Source of the DNA: Sacculina carcini
Taxonomy: Eukaryota > Arthropoda > Thecostraca > Sacculinidae
Assembly (NCBI GenBank): GCA_916048095.2
Contig: OU696571.1
Coordinates: forward strand, 10,581,449 to 10,645,448
Length of the DNA: 64,000 bases
Reading direction: 5' to 3'
Shown here: positions 1-49,600 of the stretch, in pieces
Position numbering within the stretch: position 1 is the first letter of the stretch
Layout of the letters: every line of letters begins with the position of its first letter
The notes under the pieces: generated by a model
Databases searched by the model: none
Told to the model about the DNA's origin: nothing
The model's input: only the letters and a program-made list of their open reading frames with translations
Position numbers and translations under genes: made by a program

Positions 1-556
1 TACTTTTACATAATTATACGTTTTATGCATATTTTAATGTTTTGTGTGCATCAAAATATATTTGATAAATATGATATGCAGTGTTTTATCTTGTGAGCGA
101 TTCAGTGTTTCACTCAGCTTGCATGTTGTTTTCATATCAGACGATCCATATATGCTGGATTGCCCTAATTTGTGTCTATAATAGCCATTGTGTGCAATAC
201 ATGAATATACTGAACTGAACTTAACTTCATAAAGTGCATTTTTCTATCTAATTTTGTCAGTGTTCCCTTATAAAGTACACTGGTCAATAAGTTTGTATGC
301 TGCACTTTTATCAAACAGTTGGTATTGTAGAATTTTTATATCTGATTTCAAAACTGAAGTTTGTTGTTCTCAATGCTGTAGGCTTATTGCAATATAGAGA
401 TTTGAAAATCACAAAATGTTGTCATTATCACGTGGACGTTGTAGTCTATCATGAATAATATGCTACATCCGTCTCCGAAACTATCATTAATATCCAATGT
501 TAGTACGTGTTTGTGTGTGCGTTTATATGGCTGTGTGTGTGTGTGTGTTTGTCTAG
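1..556 (+). other. Intron upstream of first visible DHX57 exon
   Basis: A+T-rich DNA with no coding similarity that I can see. It ends in a TG-rich tract before the 557 acceptor. The preceding DHX57 exons, which should carry the Walker A and DEAH motifs, are outside the window. Confidence 0.6.
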
Positions 557-37388
<36,832 letters not shown>

Positions 37389-37869
37389 CGTAATTGCAGT
37401 GTCATGCCACATTTTTTGACGTCTACTAAATTTGTTGGCAGAGTTTTCTGCGCTTTGGGCGAAGAAACACGAACCGTTCTCACTGTTTTAAGTCATTTTA
37501 ATCCGTATATTTGATGTAGGCTTATATTGTTACATGTGTGTTGTGTTTGTGATGTGGATGTAGCCAAACTGAATGTATTTTGTTATAGTTAGCACGCGAG
37601 TTGTGCATTTGTGTGGATATGTAATGTAATTCGAACTGTGTTATTTCGGTGTTTGATCGAAAGTGAATTAACGGGCAAACAAGAAGTCGAGTGGGGAGTC
37701 GTAATTTGTGCATTGGACGAGGGTTGTTGTTATTGTTGTTTTTCCGCATGCCGTCTGGCCGAACATCATCGCGCTTCTGAGGAAAGACACGGCACTGACC
37801 GGATTATTGAACAGGTCTGTGGTGGATTTGATGTTGTGTTGACTCCTGAGTTGTGTTTGTGATGAGCAT
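37389..37869 (+). other. DHX57 3' UTR and spacer
   Basis: No canonical AATAAA close to the stop codon is visible. A weak coding-like frame at 37740-37860 (CRLAEHHRASEERHGTD) may belong to the gypsy fragment that follows, but I cannot confirm it. Confidence 0.4.
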
Positions 37870-38438
37870 TGTTCAGTGATTCACCTCGACGACACTGGTT
37901 GATTAGTGGTGACTACGCCATCGTGTGGTGCGACGCCATCTCTCTGGTTTCCGGTGTAGCCGTGGAGGTGCCTGGCAGCGGAGTAATCGAAGTTGCCAGT
38001 TGGCTGCGCAATGAAACTGACTGCTGTCATATCAACATGGCCGAACTGCACGCTGGACTGCTGTCACAGCCGATCCGGAGCATCGTGCAGTTATGGTGGC
38101 TACCAGTTGGTACAGGCAGCAGTTAGATGACGTGCACATCCAAGCTGGTCATCCAGGCGTGCGGCGTATGCCCCATTTCGCCAAGCGTGATATTTCTCTG
38201 CGCTTTGCTCGGTCTGAAGTACAGGCAATAGTCGGCAGTTGCGATGTGTGCCGATCAATGTATTCCGCACCAAAAAAGTGGTGGCGCGGTGAGCTTAGCA
38301 TTTCTGAAACATTGTCGATGACCAGAGGGGACCCCCTCTGGTCATCGACAAGGTTTCGCAGACCGTATGACGCGTTCACTGCTGACCAATTTAGGTGTGT
38401 TTTTGGCTCAGTGGGTGTGCAGAACTGCTATGTGACAA
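37870..38438 (+). pseudogene. gypsy-like RNase H and integrase fragment, left part
   Basis: A relative of the 21-22 kb element, on the plus strand: VWCDAISLVSGVAVEV and WLRNETDCCHINMAEL (RNase H, 37930-38050), then VHIQAGHPGVRR, FAKRDISLRFARSEV and GSCDVCRSM (integrase zinc domain, 38130-38260). Much of RNase H is deleted. A 40-bp palindrome (38312-38351) sits in it, and L2 element 38439-41124 interrupts its integrase. Confidence 0.72.
38312..38351. repeat. Perfect 19-bp palindrome with 2-bp loop
   Basis: TTGTCGATGACCAGAGGGG is followed by AC and then its exact reverse complement. Confidence 0.95.
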
Positions 38439-41124
38439 CAACAACAACTACAACAAACATGCCGAGGTTGCTCGGCCAGACAACCTGAGGAACAACAACA
38501 ACAACAACAAACATGTATACAGCGCACACAATAATTACAAGCGCGCGACAGGCAAAATACGACTGCAGCAAGTGGGAAATAGGGTCAACTGCGCAGGTTG
38601 GGTAAAGTATAAACATGCAGCGGAGAACAGAAACACAAACATGTAGCAATTATGAGTCCGGAATATGTAACCAAATGTGCAAAAGAGAGATAAATCATTA
38701 AACAAAAGAAAAAACCGATTAAATCAATATCAATGGGAACAATCAATCAATTATATCATTGCAAACAAGTAAACTTATGAAGACTCTGAGGTCAAAGATA
38801 GGAAATGTTTGTGGAGTTCAGAGGAGAAAGATGAGTAGGATTTCATTCGGAGGAGGCGAGGAGGAAGTGAATTATAAACGCGGGGTGCAGAAAAAAAGAA
38901 TGATTTCGCAGACCAAGTGGATTGGTTCAACGCAGGGGGACAGATTAGAGGAGTAGGATGGCGACGTGAAGAACTCTCTTGAACCAGAAGTAGTGAGCGT
39001 AGATAGGACGGGGGTGAAGGGCAGTGAAGGATTTTGTACGCCAAACAGCAAATTTTGTAGCGAAATCGGAAATGAACAGTGAGCCAACCAAGGCGGTGAG
39101 GGTGACCTGAAGTGGGAGTTTTGGGAGGAAGTTTAAGAACGAAGCGACAGGCAAGGTTGATAATGGATTGTAGATGGCGGATACTTTTGAGGGGAAGGTG
39201 AAAAATCAAGGAGTTACAGTAATCTAGGCGAGTAAAAATGTGAGAATTGACGAGAAGAACAGCCGAAGATTCGTCCAAAAGAGAACGTATTGGATAACAT
39301 TTTCTGATAATGAAGCGGCAAGAGCGAGTGAGTTGAGAAAAGTGTTGAGAAAATGATATTGTCGGATCAAATGTGATGCCAAGATTGAGAATTTGAGAAG
39401 CTAGAGGCAAGAAGACAGTGGTAGGGGTTATCCTTGGAGGATGAAAACCTAAGTAGACTGTTTTGTCGAGATTAAGGAGGAAGTATCTGGAGGCAGCCCA
39501 TGACGAAATATGGGAAATAAGTTTGGATACCAAAGTAGAATTATGTAGATAGGGGAAAGTAAATTTGTACATCGTCAGCATAGACGTGACCGGAAATAGG
39601 GTATTCTCTGAGGATAGAACAAAGGGGCGAGACGAAGAGGTTGAAAAGGAGTGGTACCAGGAGAGAACCCTGTGGGACGCCAGAAGTCAACGGAACATTG
39701 ACAGACATCCGGGAATTACAGCGGACAGAAAAGGAACGTTTATGAAGGTAGGAAGAGACAAGAGAAAGAGCTGAGGAAGAAAGGCCAATATGGGCGAGAT
39801 CTTCACAAAGAATGGAATGATTGACGAGATCAAAGGCAGATGAAAAATATAATTATATTAGCAGAACAGATTTGCCGAAGGAAAAGTAGGAAAATATGTC
39901 ATTAGTGAGGCGAATAAGGAGTTTCAGTTGAATGATTTGACATAAAGCCTGATTGATAAGGATCAAGGACCGCAGTAATAATCGGACAAAGCTGTTCAAG
40001 GATAGCGTGTTCAAGGAGTTTAGAAGGAAGCGTAAGCATAGATATAGGACGATAGTTGGATGGGATGGCAGGATCAACATTAGGCTTCTTCAGGATGGGT
40101 GTGATGCTTAGAAGCTAGAAATAGTAGGATGCTTATAAGTTATAGGATATATAGTATATGCAAAGTTATAGGATGCTTAGAAGCTAGAAATTGACCATGA
40201 AGAAAGGAGGAATTAACCATATGGGTGAGAATAGGACCAAGGAGGAGGATCGAATCAGAGAGAGCGGAAAAATTAATAGGATCCGAGGGGCTTCTTTTGT
40301 TGCGGAGTTTGAGGAGAAAACGAGATGTTTCATAGGTAGAAATTGGTACGAAGGCCGAAATTGAATTTGAGGAGGTAGGAAATGATAGAGGAAAATAACT
40401 TTTTGGAATATTTGAGAGTATTATATCAATTTTTTTAGTGAAAATGAGGAGAATTGATCAGCTGAAATCATAATTGGACTCCGGGGGGCACTACCAGTTA
40501 TTCATTTCAGAGTGGACCACCGAGAGTGCGAACCCTTTCCCAGTGAGGATAGGTGAGAGGTGAAATAAATGGATTTGGCGGAAGCAAGAGAGGTGAGGAA
40601 GGAATTTCGAGCCGAGCAAAAGTTTGACCAGGACGAAGGAGAGCGAAAGCGCCTCCAGAGACGCAAAGCGCTCCGTACGACGGCATTTGGAGCGCAGGAG
40701 GCGCAGATCTGAGGACCACCAAGGAGGGAGTGGAGATTCGCAGATAACTTTGATTTCACGGAGTGGAAAGATAAGATCATTTATATTTGAGAGGCAATCT
40801 GAGATGAAGTTTGGGAGTGATAGAGGACTGAGGAAAACATAACTAAGAGGAGATAGGAAGCGTTCGACAAGAGAGGAGAAGTGAGAAGAATTGAAATTAT
40901 TGTAGTTGTGTGAAAGAATAACCCTAGAGGAAGATTTGGGAGAACGAGGGGAAGAAACTTGGAATGTGATAAGGCTATGGTCAGAAAAGAGAGGATCGGG
41001 GGGGGGGGGGGGGGGGTATGTCTGGGGAGATGAGTTCCGAAGAAGTCGGAGTGGAAATAATGAGATCCAGCGTGTGACCAGAAGTATGGGTAGCACCTGA
41101 GTTTAAGACGAGAAGACAATGGCA
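38439..41124 (-). mobile_element. L2-like LINE, 5'-truncated, inserted in gypsy integrase
   Basis: The target duplication GTGACAA is at 38432-38438 and 41125-41131; the gypsy integrase frame is contiguous when the insert is ignored. Minus strand: endonuclease C-terminal half (about 41100-40500), a decayed reverse transcriptase with VYADDV still readable (about 39570), and a C-terminal domain (LDYCNSLIFHLPLKS and WSAKSFFFSAPRVYNSLPPR; 39581-38775). The 3' tail is (TTG)n at the 38439-38500 end. A 19-G run (40998-41016) interrupts the endonuclease part. Several stops, so inactive. Confidence 0.82.
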
Positions 41125-41815
41125 GTGACAATGACACTGTCTTCCGCAGTCGATATTTTGCCGCTTTGCAGCCAGCTGGGGTGTCACCCTACCGTTTCGT
41201 GCCCCTCATGCACGGAGCGGTAATGTAATCGTGGAGCGGAATCACTGATCCGTTAAAGTACTGGCGGCTAGCAAGCAATGTTATAGTGATGCGGCTGTCA
41301 TGTGTACGTTACGCTATGCGAGTCGGCACCCGCGCCCGCTGCTGGCGTCTATACCTATCCTGTACGGAATCAAGCAACATCAGTGAGCGTGCTCCGAAGT
41401 GCAACAGAGCAGATCATTTTTGACTAGGAGATCGGCGCTGCACCGCCGTATTGCGCCGGTGATAAAGTGTGAGTGCGACAGCGTGGCCACGTTGCACTGA
41501 CCAGTCGCGTGCGGGCGACGTCACCGCATTGTTTACGACCAAGTGGTCAGTGTAGATGTTTTGCCCGGGCGCGTGCGTGACTTGCAGCCACGGCACAATG
41601 CTGACCAGAGCAACGACCCTGTTGTTAACCGCGACAGCGCAGAGGACGATGACGTGGCCCTGCTGGTATCTCCGTGCTCACCTGTTGATGTGACCGGGTC
41701 GTCGACAGGCCTGGACGACATTGATGGACCGCCTGTCCAGGCTTCCGAGGGTGAGTCTTCTGAGGTCGAGTTTTCGCCGCCACGGTGGCGAACACGCTAC
41801 GTTACAACAACATAA
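41125..41815 (+). pseudogene. gypsy integrase, right part, and C-terminal tail
   Basis: Continues the fragment ending at 38438: CDNDTVFRSRYFAAL (second catalytic Asp, formed across the duplication), GVTLPFRAPHARSGN and VIVERNH (catalytic Glu, about 41230) with frameshifts and a stop, then an acidic tail (41543-41815) ending SPPRWRTRYVTTT, which looks like the end of a gypsy pol protein. Confidence 0.65.
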
Positions 41816-41966
41816 GCACAAATAATGACACAGGGAATTGAGTTCACAAATGCACCTACAGTTCACAAGCACTTACCACGTCTATGGGTAGTTTACACAT
41901 TGCAGTTCGGATCCAACATGCGCTCGACAAAAGCTGCTAAGCTAACCTGATGGAGACACAGCACAA
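41816..41966 (+). other. Spacer, possibly gypsy 3' UTR
   Basis: Non-coding; ends at the L2 target duplication AGCACAA (41960-41966). Confidence 0.4.
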
Positions 41967-44803
41967 AGCAACAGCAACAACAACAACAATGTATTTTTAT
42001 AGCGCTCACACAGAAACAAGCGCGAAAGAGACAACAACAACAACAACAACAGTACACGACATCAAGATGTGAGAAAAGAAGTAGAAAATTAACAGAAAGG
42101 AAATTTTTTTTTCAATAATAATGGAGATAAATAAAATGAAAATAAGTAAAAACATAAGTAATTGTAAATTAGAGTCATAGGGAAGCGTAAGGTGTAAGAG
42201 TGCGAGAAGTGGGATCAAAAGATTTAGCAAAAAGATATTTACGAAGTGAGGAGGAAAACCTACTAAAGGATGAAGAGGAAGTGATTGAGGAGGGAAGATC
42301 ATTGTAGACCCGAGGCGCATAGAAAGAAAAGGATTTTGCGGACCAAGGTGACTCGTTGATAGCGCGAGGACAGGATAAAGGACGATGAACACGAGAATTA
42401 AAGTCATTAGAAGAAACTAGAAGATCAGAAAGATAGGACGGGGAAGAGCTATTGTGCAGAATTTTATATATGAGACAACACAGCCGAAAATGAATCCTAG
42501 GAATGATGGGAAGCCAGTGGAATTGGAACAAGAATTGAGAGGTATGGCGGCAAGGTGTAGGATGGAGCACAAAACGACAGGATTGATTAATAATTTTTTG
42601 AAGGATTTTCAGGGATTTGTTGGTAAGAATGTAGTGGAGTGAGCTGCAATAATCAAGACGAGAGAGAACAAGAGACTGTATTAATTTAATAGAAGAAGGC
42701 TGGTCTAAACAGGATCGAATAGGGTATAGACTGCGTAAAATCAAACGACAGGTGCGCGAAATAGAGACAACATTGTTTGAAAAGGACAAGTTGGAATCGA
42801 AGATAGCACCCAAGTTTCGAACAGAGGAAGATACAGCGATTGGGAGTAATGGAGGAGAAATGCGCGGAGGGTGAAGGATAAGAACTTCAGACTTAGAAGT
42901 GTTGAGAATGAGGCGACGAGAGGTGGTCCAGGACGTAATATCAGAGAGAATATCATTGAGAAGAGTGGCATGAGAGAAAGGACAAGGAATTAGGAGTTGT
43001 ATATCATCGGCATAAATATGGAAAGGAATGTTGTATTTACAAAGGACAGGACAGAGAGAAGACATGTAAAGATTGAAAAGAGTAGGACCCAAGATAGAAC
43101 CTTGAGGGACACCAGAAATAAGAGAAGCAGATTTTGAAACAGTTGAATTGAAGTTTACTGAAAAAGTGCGACCAGAGAGATAGGATTTGAGGAGAGACAA
43201 TGCTGACGAGGATAGACCCAGAGAAGAAAGATCATTGATGAGAATGGCATGATTGACAAGATCGAAGGCTAGAGACATATCGAGAAGAACAAGGAGAACT
43301 GATTGACGATAGGAAAATTTAGATAAGATTTCATGAGTAACTGAAATAAGGACGGATTCCGTAGAGTGACAGGAGCGAAACCCAGATTGGAAAGGATGAA
43401 GGACCTGGGAAATAAGGGGAGACAACTGGGAAAAAATAGCTGATTCAAGGAGTTTTGAAGGAAAGCTGAGAAGAGATATAGGACGGTAATTAGCGCATTC
43501 AGACGGATTTAATGTAGGTTTTTTAAGGATAGGATGGACGATGGCATGTTTATCAGATAGGAATTGGCCATGAAGAAATGATGAATTAATGAGATGTAAT
43601 AGATAAGGAACAAGAGAAAATATTGAAGGGGAGATAGCTCTAAAATTAATAGGATCAGCCGGAGAGGAGGAAATTTTGAGGGAAGATATCATGGTAAGAA
43701 TATCTGAAAGATGTATTTGCGAGAATGAAGTGAATTGTAGAGACACACGAGTATGTGTAACAGGGATATTGGAAGAGGGGAGTTTAGACTGAACAGTTAG
43801 GACTTTATTAGTGAAATGAGAAGATAATTGAGAGGCAGTTAGATTAGATAAAGAGGAGTTAGATCGAGAACCAGTGAGAGAGTTTAGAGTTGTCCAAAGA
43901 GACTTAGGGGATCGGGAGAGCGATGAGAGACGGGAGGAGAAGTAATTTTGTTTAGCTGCAGACAAGGCCGAGATATAAGAAGAGCGGGAAACAGAGAAGG
44001 AAGACCAATCAGATGGATGAGATGTACGTTTCCAGATTCGTAGAAGTGAACGTTGATGTCTTTTCAATAGACGAAGTTGAGAGTTAAACCAAGGAGGAGA
44101 AGAATTAGTTGTATTGCGCCGGATAAGTAAAGGAAACAAAGAGTCACTCATTTTAGATAAAGCAGAAGATAGGTGGGGATAGATGTCCGAAGGATTCAGG
44201 AAATAAAGCGTTTGCAGAGGTAATAAGGAATCAAGTAATAGGTAAAACTGCATCGGATCGAATTCTTTAATGTTACGATAGGCAATCAAAGCAGGAGTAT
44301 GAGGAGGCAGCGAGGCGAGACAAGGAAGAGTGGTAAGAAGAAGACTATGGTCAGACAAAGAAAGATCGGAAGGAAAGACAGTTACATTGGAGGGGGAATT
44401 GTCGGTAGAAAGGACAGGCGATGGGAAAAGGATAAGATCTAAGGAATGACCGGATATATGAGTAGGCGAGGAAACAGGAGAGAACAAACCATGAGAGTCT
44501 AAGATAGTTAGAAATTGAGAAACAAGGACATTAGAGCTAGGCGAATCCACCCAAAAGTTGAAATCGCCTAGGATAATAAAGTGACTAGAGAAAGAGGATA
44601 TGATGCAGTCGAGGAGAGTAGGAAATTCAGTGAAAAAAGAAGAGCAAGTGCCAGGATGATTATGGCGATAAATAATGGTGATACAGAACTTTGGAGAAGA
44701 AGGCTGTGAAAGTTGTAGAGCAAGGAATTCAAAGGATGAGAAAGAACAAAGAGACGGAAAGGATAAGACTGAAACATGTAGAGATTTAGAGAGTCCAGGT
44801 ATT
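41967..44803 (-). mobile_element. L2-like LINE, 5'-truncated, open reading frame preserved
   Basis: The target duplication AGCACAA is at 41960-41966 and 44804-44810. On the minus strand the element starts inside the endonuclease and ends with GAGCGCTATAAAAATACA(TTG)n. Truncation at the 5' end plus a short duplication is the usual result of target-primed reverse transcription. The single frame has no stops in 2.6 kb, so the insertion is probably recent. Confidence 0.88.
42175..44803 (-). CDS. L2-like ORF2: endonuclease-reverse transcriptase (5'-truncated)
   Basis: About 876 codons open from the truncation point to a stop at 42175. Endonuclease: ITIIYRHNHPG, FIILGDFNFWVD, SGHSLDLILFPSP and LSDHSLLLTT. 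Linker: KQNYFSSRLSSLSRSPKSLW. Reverse transcriptase: YRPISLLSFPSKLLE, SGFRSCHST, LLDMSLAFDLVNH, SGVPQGSILGPTLFN and FHIYADDIQLL with both catalytic Asp. C-terminal domain: LVLSRLDYCSSLHY and WSAKSFSFYAPRVYNDLPSS. The N-terminal strands of the endonuclease and any ORF1 are missing, so no native start codon remains. Confidence 0.87.
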
Positions 44804-44810
44804 AGCACAA

Positions 44811-46553
44811 GCAAATAAAAATATCAAACCTGGTTCGACCAAACTGTATATTTAATTGTTTCTCATGTATATTATTCACAGGAAGCATTCTGAAAACCTA
44901 AAAAAATTAAGTTGTCTTCAAATGTTATGCATTCAAATGTTTTTGTACGTATTCTAATTTTTCAATTTAAATTTTTGAGTAGAATTTTCAATTTATATTT
45001 TAATTCTTGTGAATGACATATGATACAAATACAAGGGATACAAGACGTAATCAAAGGAAATCGTGTTTGTGGTTCGATTCGGTTTGTACATAAGCTTATC
45101 GTGAAGTCAGAAATGATAAAAACCAAGCGAAATGTGCGTAAAATCATTGTCGTGTTTGTCTAACCTGAGGGAACTCAACAACAACAGTAATCGTTGCCGC
45201 TTCATCTGTGTTTATTTTCCTGATATATATGATATAGTTTTTGTTCTTGATATATAATATACTCCATGATCATATGTATTTAAAGTATAGAATGTATCCA
45301 AACATGCTCAAGGTGTGTCATACCCGGCTTACTTCCACTCCTTGGGCAAATTTGACCCTATTCCCACTCCTTGGACGAATTTGACCCTATAGTAAATATA
45401 CGTTCGTTCGTTCGTTCGTATTCAGTTTTTTATCTTGCATCTCATCTGCCGATCCGATCGCTATACTCTGTTCCTTTGTCTGGTATGTATCATTTTTCCG
45501 GTAATGATACGGTTTCCACTCTTGTTTTGCTCAAGTAAGCCTTCCTAATCTTGGTTCTCTCCTGGTTTGTCTGCTCTCAAACGTGTCCAGCGTCGTCTTG
45601 GGCGAAGCTGACATTTTTTCTTCTACTTCATGGTCTTTGTATTCTGCTGCTCGTTTGTCTCTTAGATCTGTCCTTACTCCAGCCAAACAATCCTACTACA
45701 CTAGACGTTTATCTTTCATGTCTCGTTCTGTTAAAATGACTTGGTGTACTTGAAAATTGCTTGTCATAACCCTTCTGGTAACATGATACGCGGTTTCATA
45801 CAACAAGATCAGCACAGCGCACCTAGTTATCAGCAAATTAATCAGCAACAAGCAAGTTGTTGACTACGCTTTCACCAAGTTGGTGGCTGTACAATCAGTT
45901 TCAACTTTGTGCACTGGAAACTTTCAGCGTTGTCATCTACTGTGGTTACAAAAACGAGTGTGTATATGCGTGTGCAAGGTCAACGCTCTAACATCTTGCT
46001 GTGAGACAAAACAAACAGCTCACAAAGAAAAGCAAGCTACGAATATTTACATACGAACAATTTAATCAAAATATGGGAATAAATTTAATTCGTGTAACGT
46101 CGAAAAAAAACTGTTACACATAGGCTTTAATAATATTAATGTTTATAATACTCAATTTGCCGGGTTTCAGCTGCCTGTGATTACATTTTGAACTGTTGAA
46201 AAATGCTGGCATATTCTCTTGTAGGTGAATAATGACTCAAGTGGATGAAACAATGTTTTGAAATTAGTTTGATACCAAACCTTGAAAATTTCTTAAAATT
46301 TATGTTTATTAGGTTTATTTGAGTATGTTTTAAAACTTGTTTTTTGGATTGTTGCGTTCTGTTTTTGTAGCATTTCCAACGTTGGCTGAATAGACTTGTA
46401 ATTTAATTTCAGGTTTGAATAGCAAACTGAATTTGTTACCGTCCGAGTAGCAAACTGTATTTGTTTTTATTACTTTCATGTTTTCATCCGCTTATTTGTC
46501 TCACTGTGTCTGCATATTACAGGTGAACTGTTTTCCGTCTTGTGTTTGTCGAT
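44811..46553 (+). other. Region upstream of PRDX5
   Basis: Mostly A+T-rich with no recognised gene. It contains the decayed L2 piece listed next. The PRDX5 promoter should lie near its right end, but I see no clear TATA or initiator. Confidence 0.5.
45570..45738 (+). pseudogene. Decayed L2-like LINE fragment
   Basis: Plus strand: LKRVQRRLGR, a stop, then STSWSLYSAARLSLRSVLTP and AKQSYYTRRLSF resemble the linker of the L2 elements (the RSSYISALSAAKQNYFSSR region). Short and broken. Confidence 0.45.
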
Positions 46554-46637
46554 ATGCCTTTTCAACGTGTGGTCACCAGATGCTCATTGTCGAATTACTT
46601 GTCGTTTGGAGTTAGACATGCATCAACTATGATCAAG
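46554..46637 (+). CDS. PRDX5: PRDX5 exon 1: start codon and mitochondrial presequence
   Basis: 28 codons from ATG: a basic amphipathic stretch with Arg at 5, 9 and 19 and no acidic residue, then a GVRHAST segment resembling a presequence cleavage site, then MIK. The donor AAG|GTCAAA joins in phase 0 to exon 2, whose VNDQLP matches the family's start after a lysine. No other reading of the 10 kb upstream supplies a start. Prediction only; a transcript would settle it. Confidence 0.7.
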
Positions 46638-49600
46638 GTCAAACACCCGATGTTTACACCATGATGCCCAATTTTGATGCCCGATTAATCCACAAGTTAA
46701 CAGCAACAGTTGTTTGTTGTGGGATAACTGAATCACTGAACACATTTTCTACTTCATTATATGTTTATTGTTTTGCTCTGTTCAGCTCATTGCTTAGTGT
46801 TTTAGTGAGCATCAATCTACACGATGTGACCTGCTTATGGCTATATATGTATACATATTATGATTTCATGGCTCAGAACAGTCATTATTCACATTGTAAT
46901 ATCTAAACATTTATCGCAATTTGAAGTAAAAATTGCAATTTTTGAAGAAGGAATGTTCTCCATTAGAGTTTCGATCTTTTTATCAATTTTGCGCATTTTT
47001 TTCGAACAATCTCTCGAATTGTTTTTCAGGAATATATTTTTCAATGTGATTCCCAATGTATTAACCGTGGCAATTTTTATGCATGTTCCATGTGAAACAA
47101 GTGCGCGGTACGAGGCAGAATCGCTTAATTCCCTGCTGAAACTGGTTCAGTACCTTCATGTGCATTACGGCAGGGTATAGAGATATTTTATGCAAAAATG
47201 GTTCTGATTATCGGCCTAATTTGGTTTAAAAAAAACTTGGGAAACCGTGCAACGGGTATGCAAATTGAAAAAATGTTATTTTAACTGGTCTAATGTGCAT
47301 GATCACATTTAATTTCTTTTAAATGGGATTATTCGCGTACTGATTTAAATATGTGATGAGCTCATTGGTGGTGAACCGGTGATTGTAACGTCTCTGTTTT
47401 GGTTGAATGGACGAATACTAGGTCGCTTCGAACTTGCAGATATAAGTCAATGGTTTGTGAAAATTATTCATGCATACTCCATAAATTCGTGTTAATCGGC
47501 GGCTCATTAACCTGGTGTAATGGTTAACCGGCGTGTCTGGTCTCCAAGCTATGTTTGATTAGCCATAACATATGTCCTATTGCATTGACATGATTATATT
47601 ATATGAGGCCTGGGTGGATAGAGCATATAGAAGATAATTTAATCGTACAAGGAAATAACCAGGGGAGATGTTCTACTGAGAAAGATCAATATGAGAAAAA
47701 GGTATATCACGCAAGTGAGTGACTAGCAGAACGAAATGCGATTGTCAATAAAGTTTGTTTGTGAGGAATATGTCATATTGTTGCCTGTTGCATGCATTTG
47801 ACCACATGTCAAATGTCATACTGCATGTGACGTGGTGCAGGTCAATGACCAGCTGCCGTGCGTCACGTTGTACGACGGCTCGCCCACGAACACTGTCACC
47901 ACACACGAACTGTGCCGCGTACGCACTCTGGTACTGTTCGGCACTCCCGGTGCATTCACGCCTGCCTGCTCGCAGGTCTGCCGCTCATTGATCACTGTCT
48001 ATTGTTATCATCTGTTGTTACTTCGAATCATCGGCAAAGGTGTGTTTGTGAGAACAATGCGGTTCCACAGGTCCATACAGGTCGTTCAATGACAATACTA
48101 CATAATTAGATCCAGCAATGCATGAAGCGTATCACTTTCAATTGCATTCTCTTTACTCTTCATCCATAAATCACTCTATACTCTTACACTCTTTACTCTT
48201 CATCCATCAATCATATTATTCTCCTCTCATGCGCGGGTTCATTTGTTTGTTGAAAAATATCAGATTAGGCTAATTCAGTAGCAATACTTGCGTATTTTTG
48301 CATTTAACAGAAATTTGGATTGTGGCATTATGTTACTTGTCATTAAGACCTCTTCAAACTCAGTATAGATTGCGTTTACTTAGCGATGATATTTGTATTT
48401 ATCTTGTTGTATTCGTGTGGACATTTATGAAAGACCAATGTCATCCATTCTCTTGTTTTTGGCTTAGTTTTTCTTTATATGTTGTCGTGGGAACGTCTCT
48501 ATTGATAATGGGCGTTGTACAATATCCGAAAGCTTAAGAAAATCATAGTTATCATACAATAGATAATCATAGAATAATCATAGTTATTGTTCCTGTTATT
48601 TTCGGTGCTCGACACCTGGGGAAGCTGTGGGCCGTCGGTAGTACTGCCATCTGTTGGCCGGGTTTTAATCCTGTGTAGTGTTACAGGTCATTGACTCGTA
48701 TGTATGTTGGTGTGTTGTCATTGAGTCTTGTGTGCGTGATTATATCAGTTGTGTTCTGTATGCGTGTTTGACTGTTGCTACAGTACTTTCAACCAACACA
48801 GAATTGTTATGGACATATATATTATTATGGACATGTTTATTATGGACATATATAGCAACGCCACCAGACCTCTTACCCCTTCTGTTTAATGAAAATAATA
48901 TATAAGAATGCAAATTATATAATTCTAAAAGTGTTGCTTCATTAAACCAAGTTTCACTTATCGCGATCACATATATGTCGGAACAGTTTGATATAAAATG
49001 TGCAAAATCATCGACGTTTTATTTCAAGCTCCTGGCGTTAATGTGACCACATAAAGACCATTTGATTCCTAAACATACCTAATGAACTCTTCATAAAACA
49101 TATTTTTTGTTACACTATGAATAACATGAGAAAAATCTAGATCAATTGAATAATTTGAATCATTTGACGGTACATTCAAATCTCCACACTTAATCTCAAC
49201 ATCCATAACCGGTCTTGTTCTTCATATTTTCTATTTCTTGCTACAATATTGGACAGCAGGGGTCGTTAGAACAGTGATCAACTAAATCTTTTTTGTATCT
49301 CATGCAGTTGGTGCACCTTTTTATTTGAAAATTACAGCTCCTCGATTCATGGTCTCCTGCACATCTGAAACAGCAGGGACCATCGCCGTTTCTTTTTGCC
49401 GAGCAGTTTGCTGCCGAGTGGCCAAAGAGCTGATAGTGATAACAGGCCAACGTATATTACCTGTCTCTTACCTTGTACACACCTCAGTCAAGATGAAGCT
49501 TATCCCCGAGTCTTGCAACAGCGTCTCGAACCTCATTGTTGCATCGCAAGATGTAGTGCTGCGTATTCCTTGCCGCTGGCTTCTTGAACAGTACGCTCAA

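Noticed and set aside
41543..41815. A 90-codon ORF considered as an independent host gene
   Set aside because: Its acidic, Pro/Arg-ending composition and position right after integrase motifs make it the tail of a gypsy pol.
43200..44800. Host-gene status for the 2.6-kb minus-strand frame
   Set aside because: Endonuclease and reverse transcriptase motifs, a (TTG)n tail and a 7-bp target duplication show a LINE.
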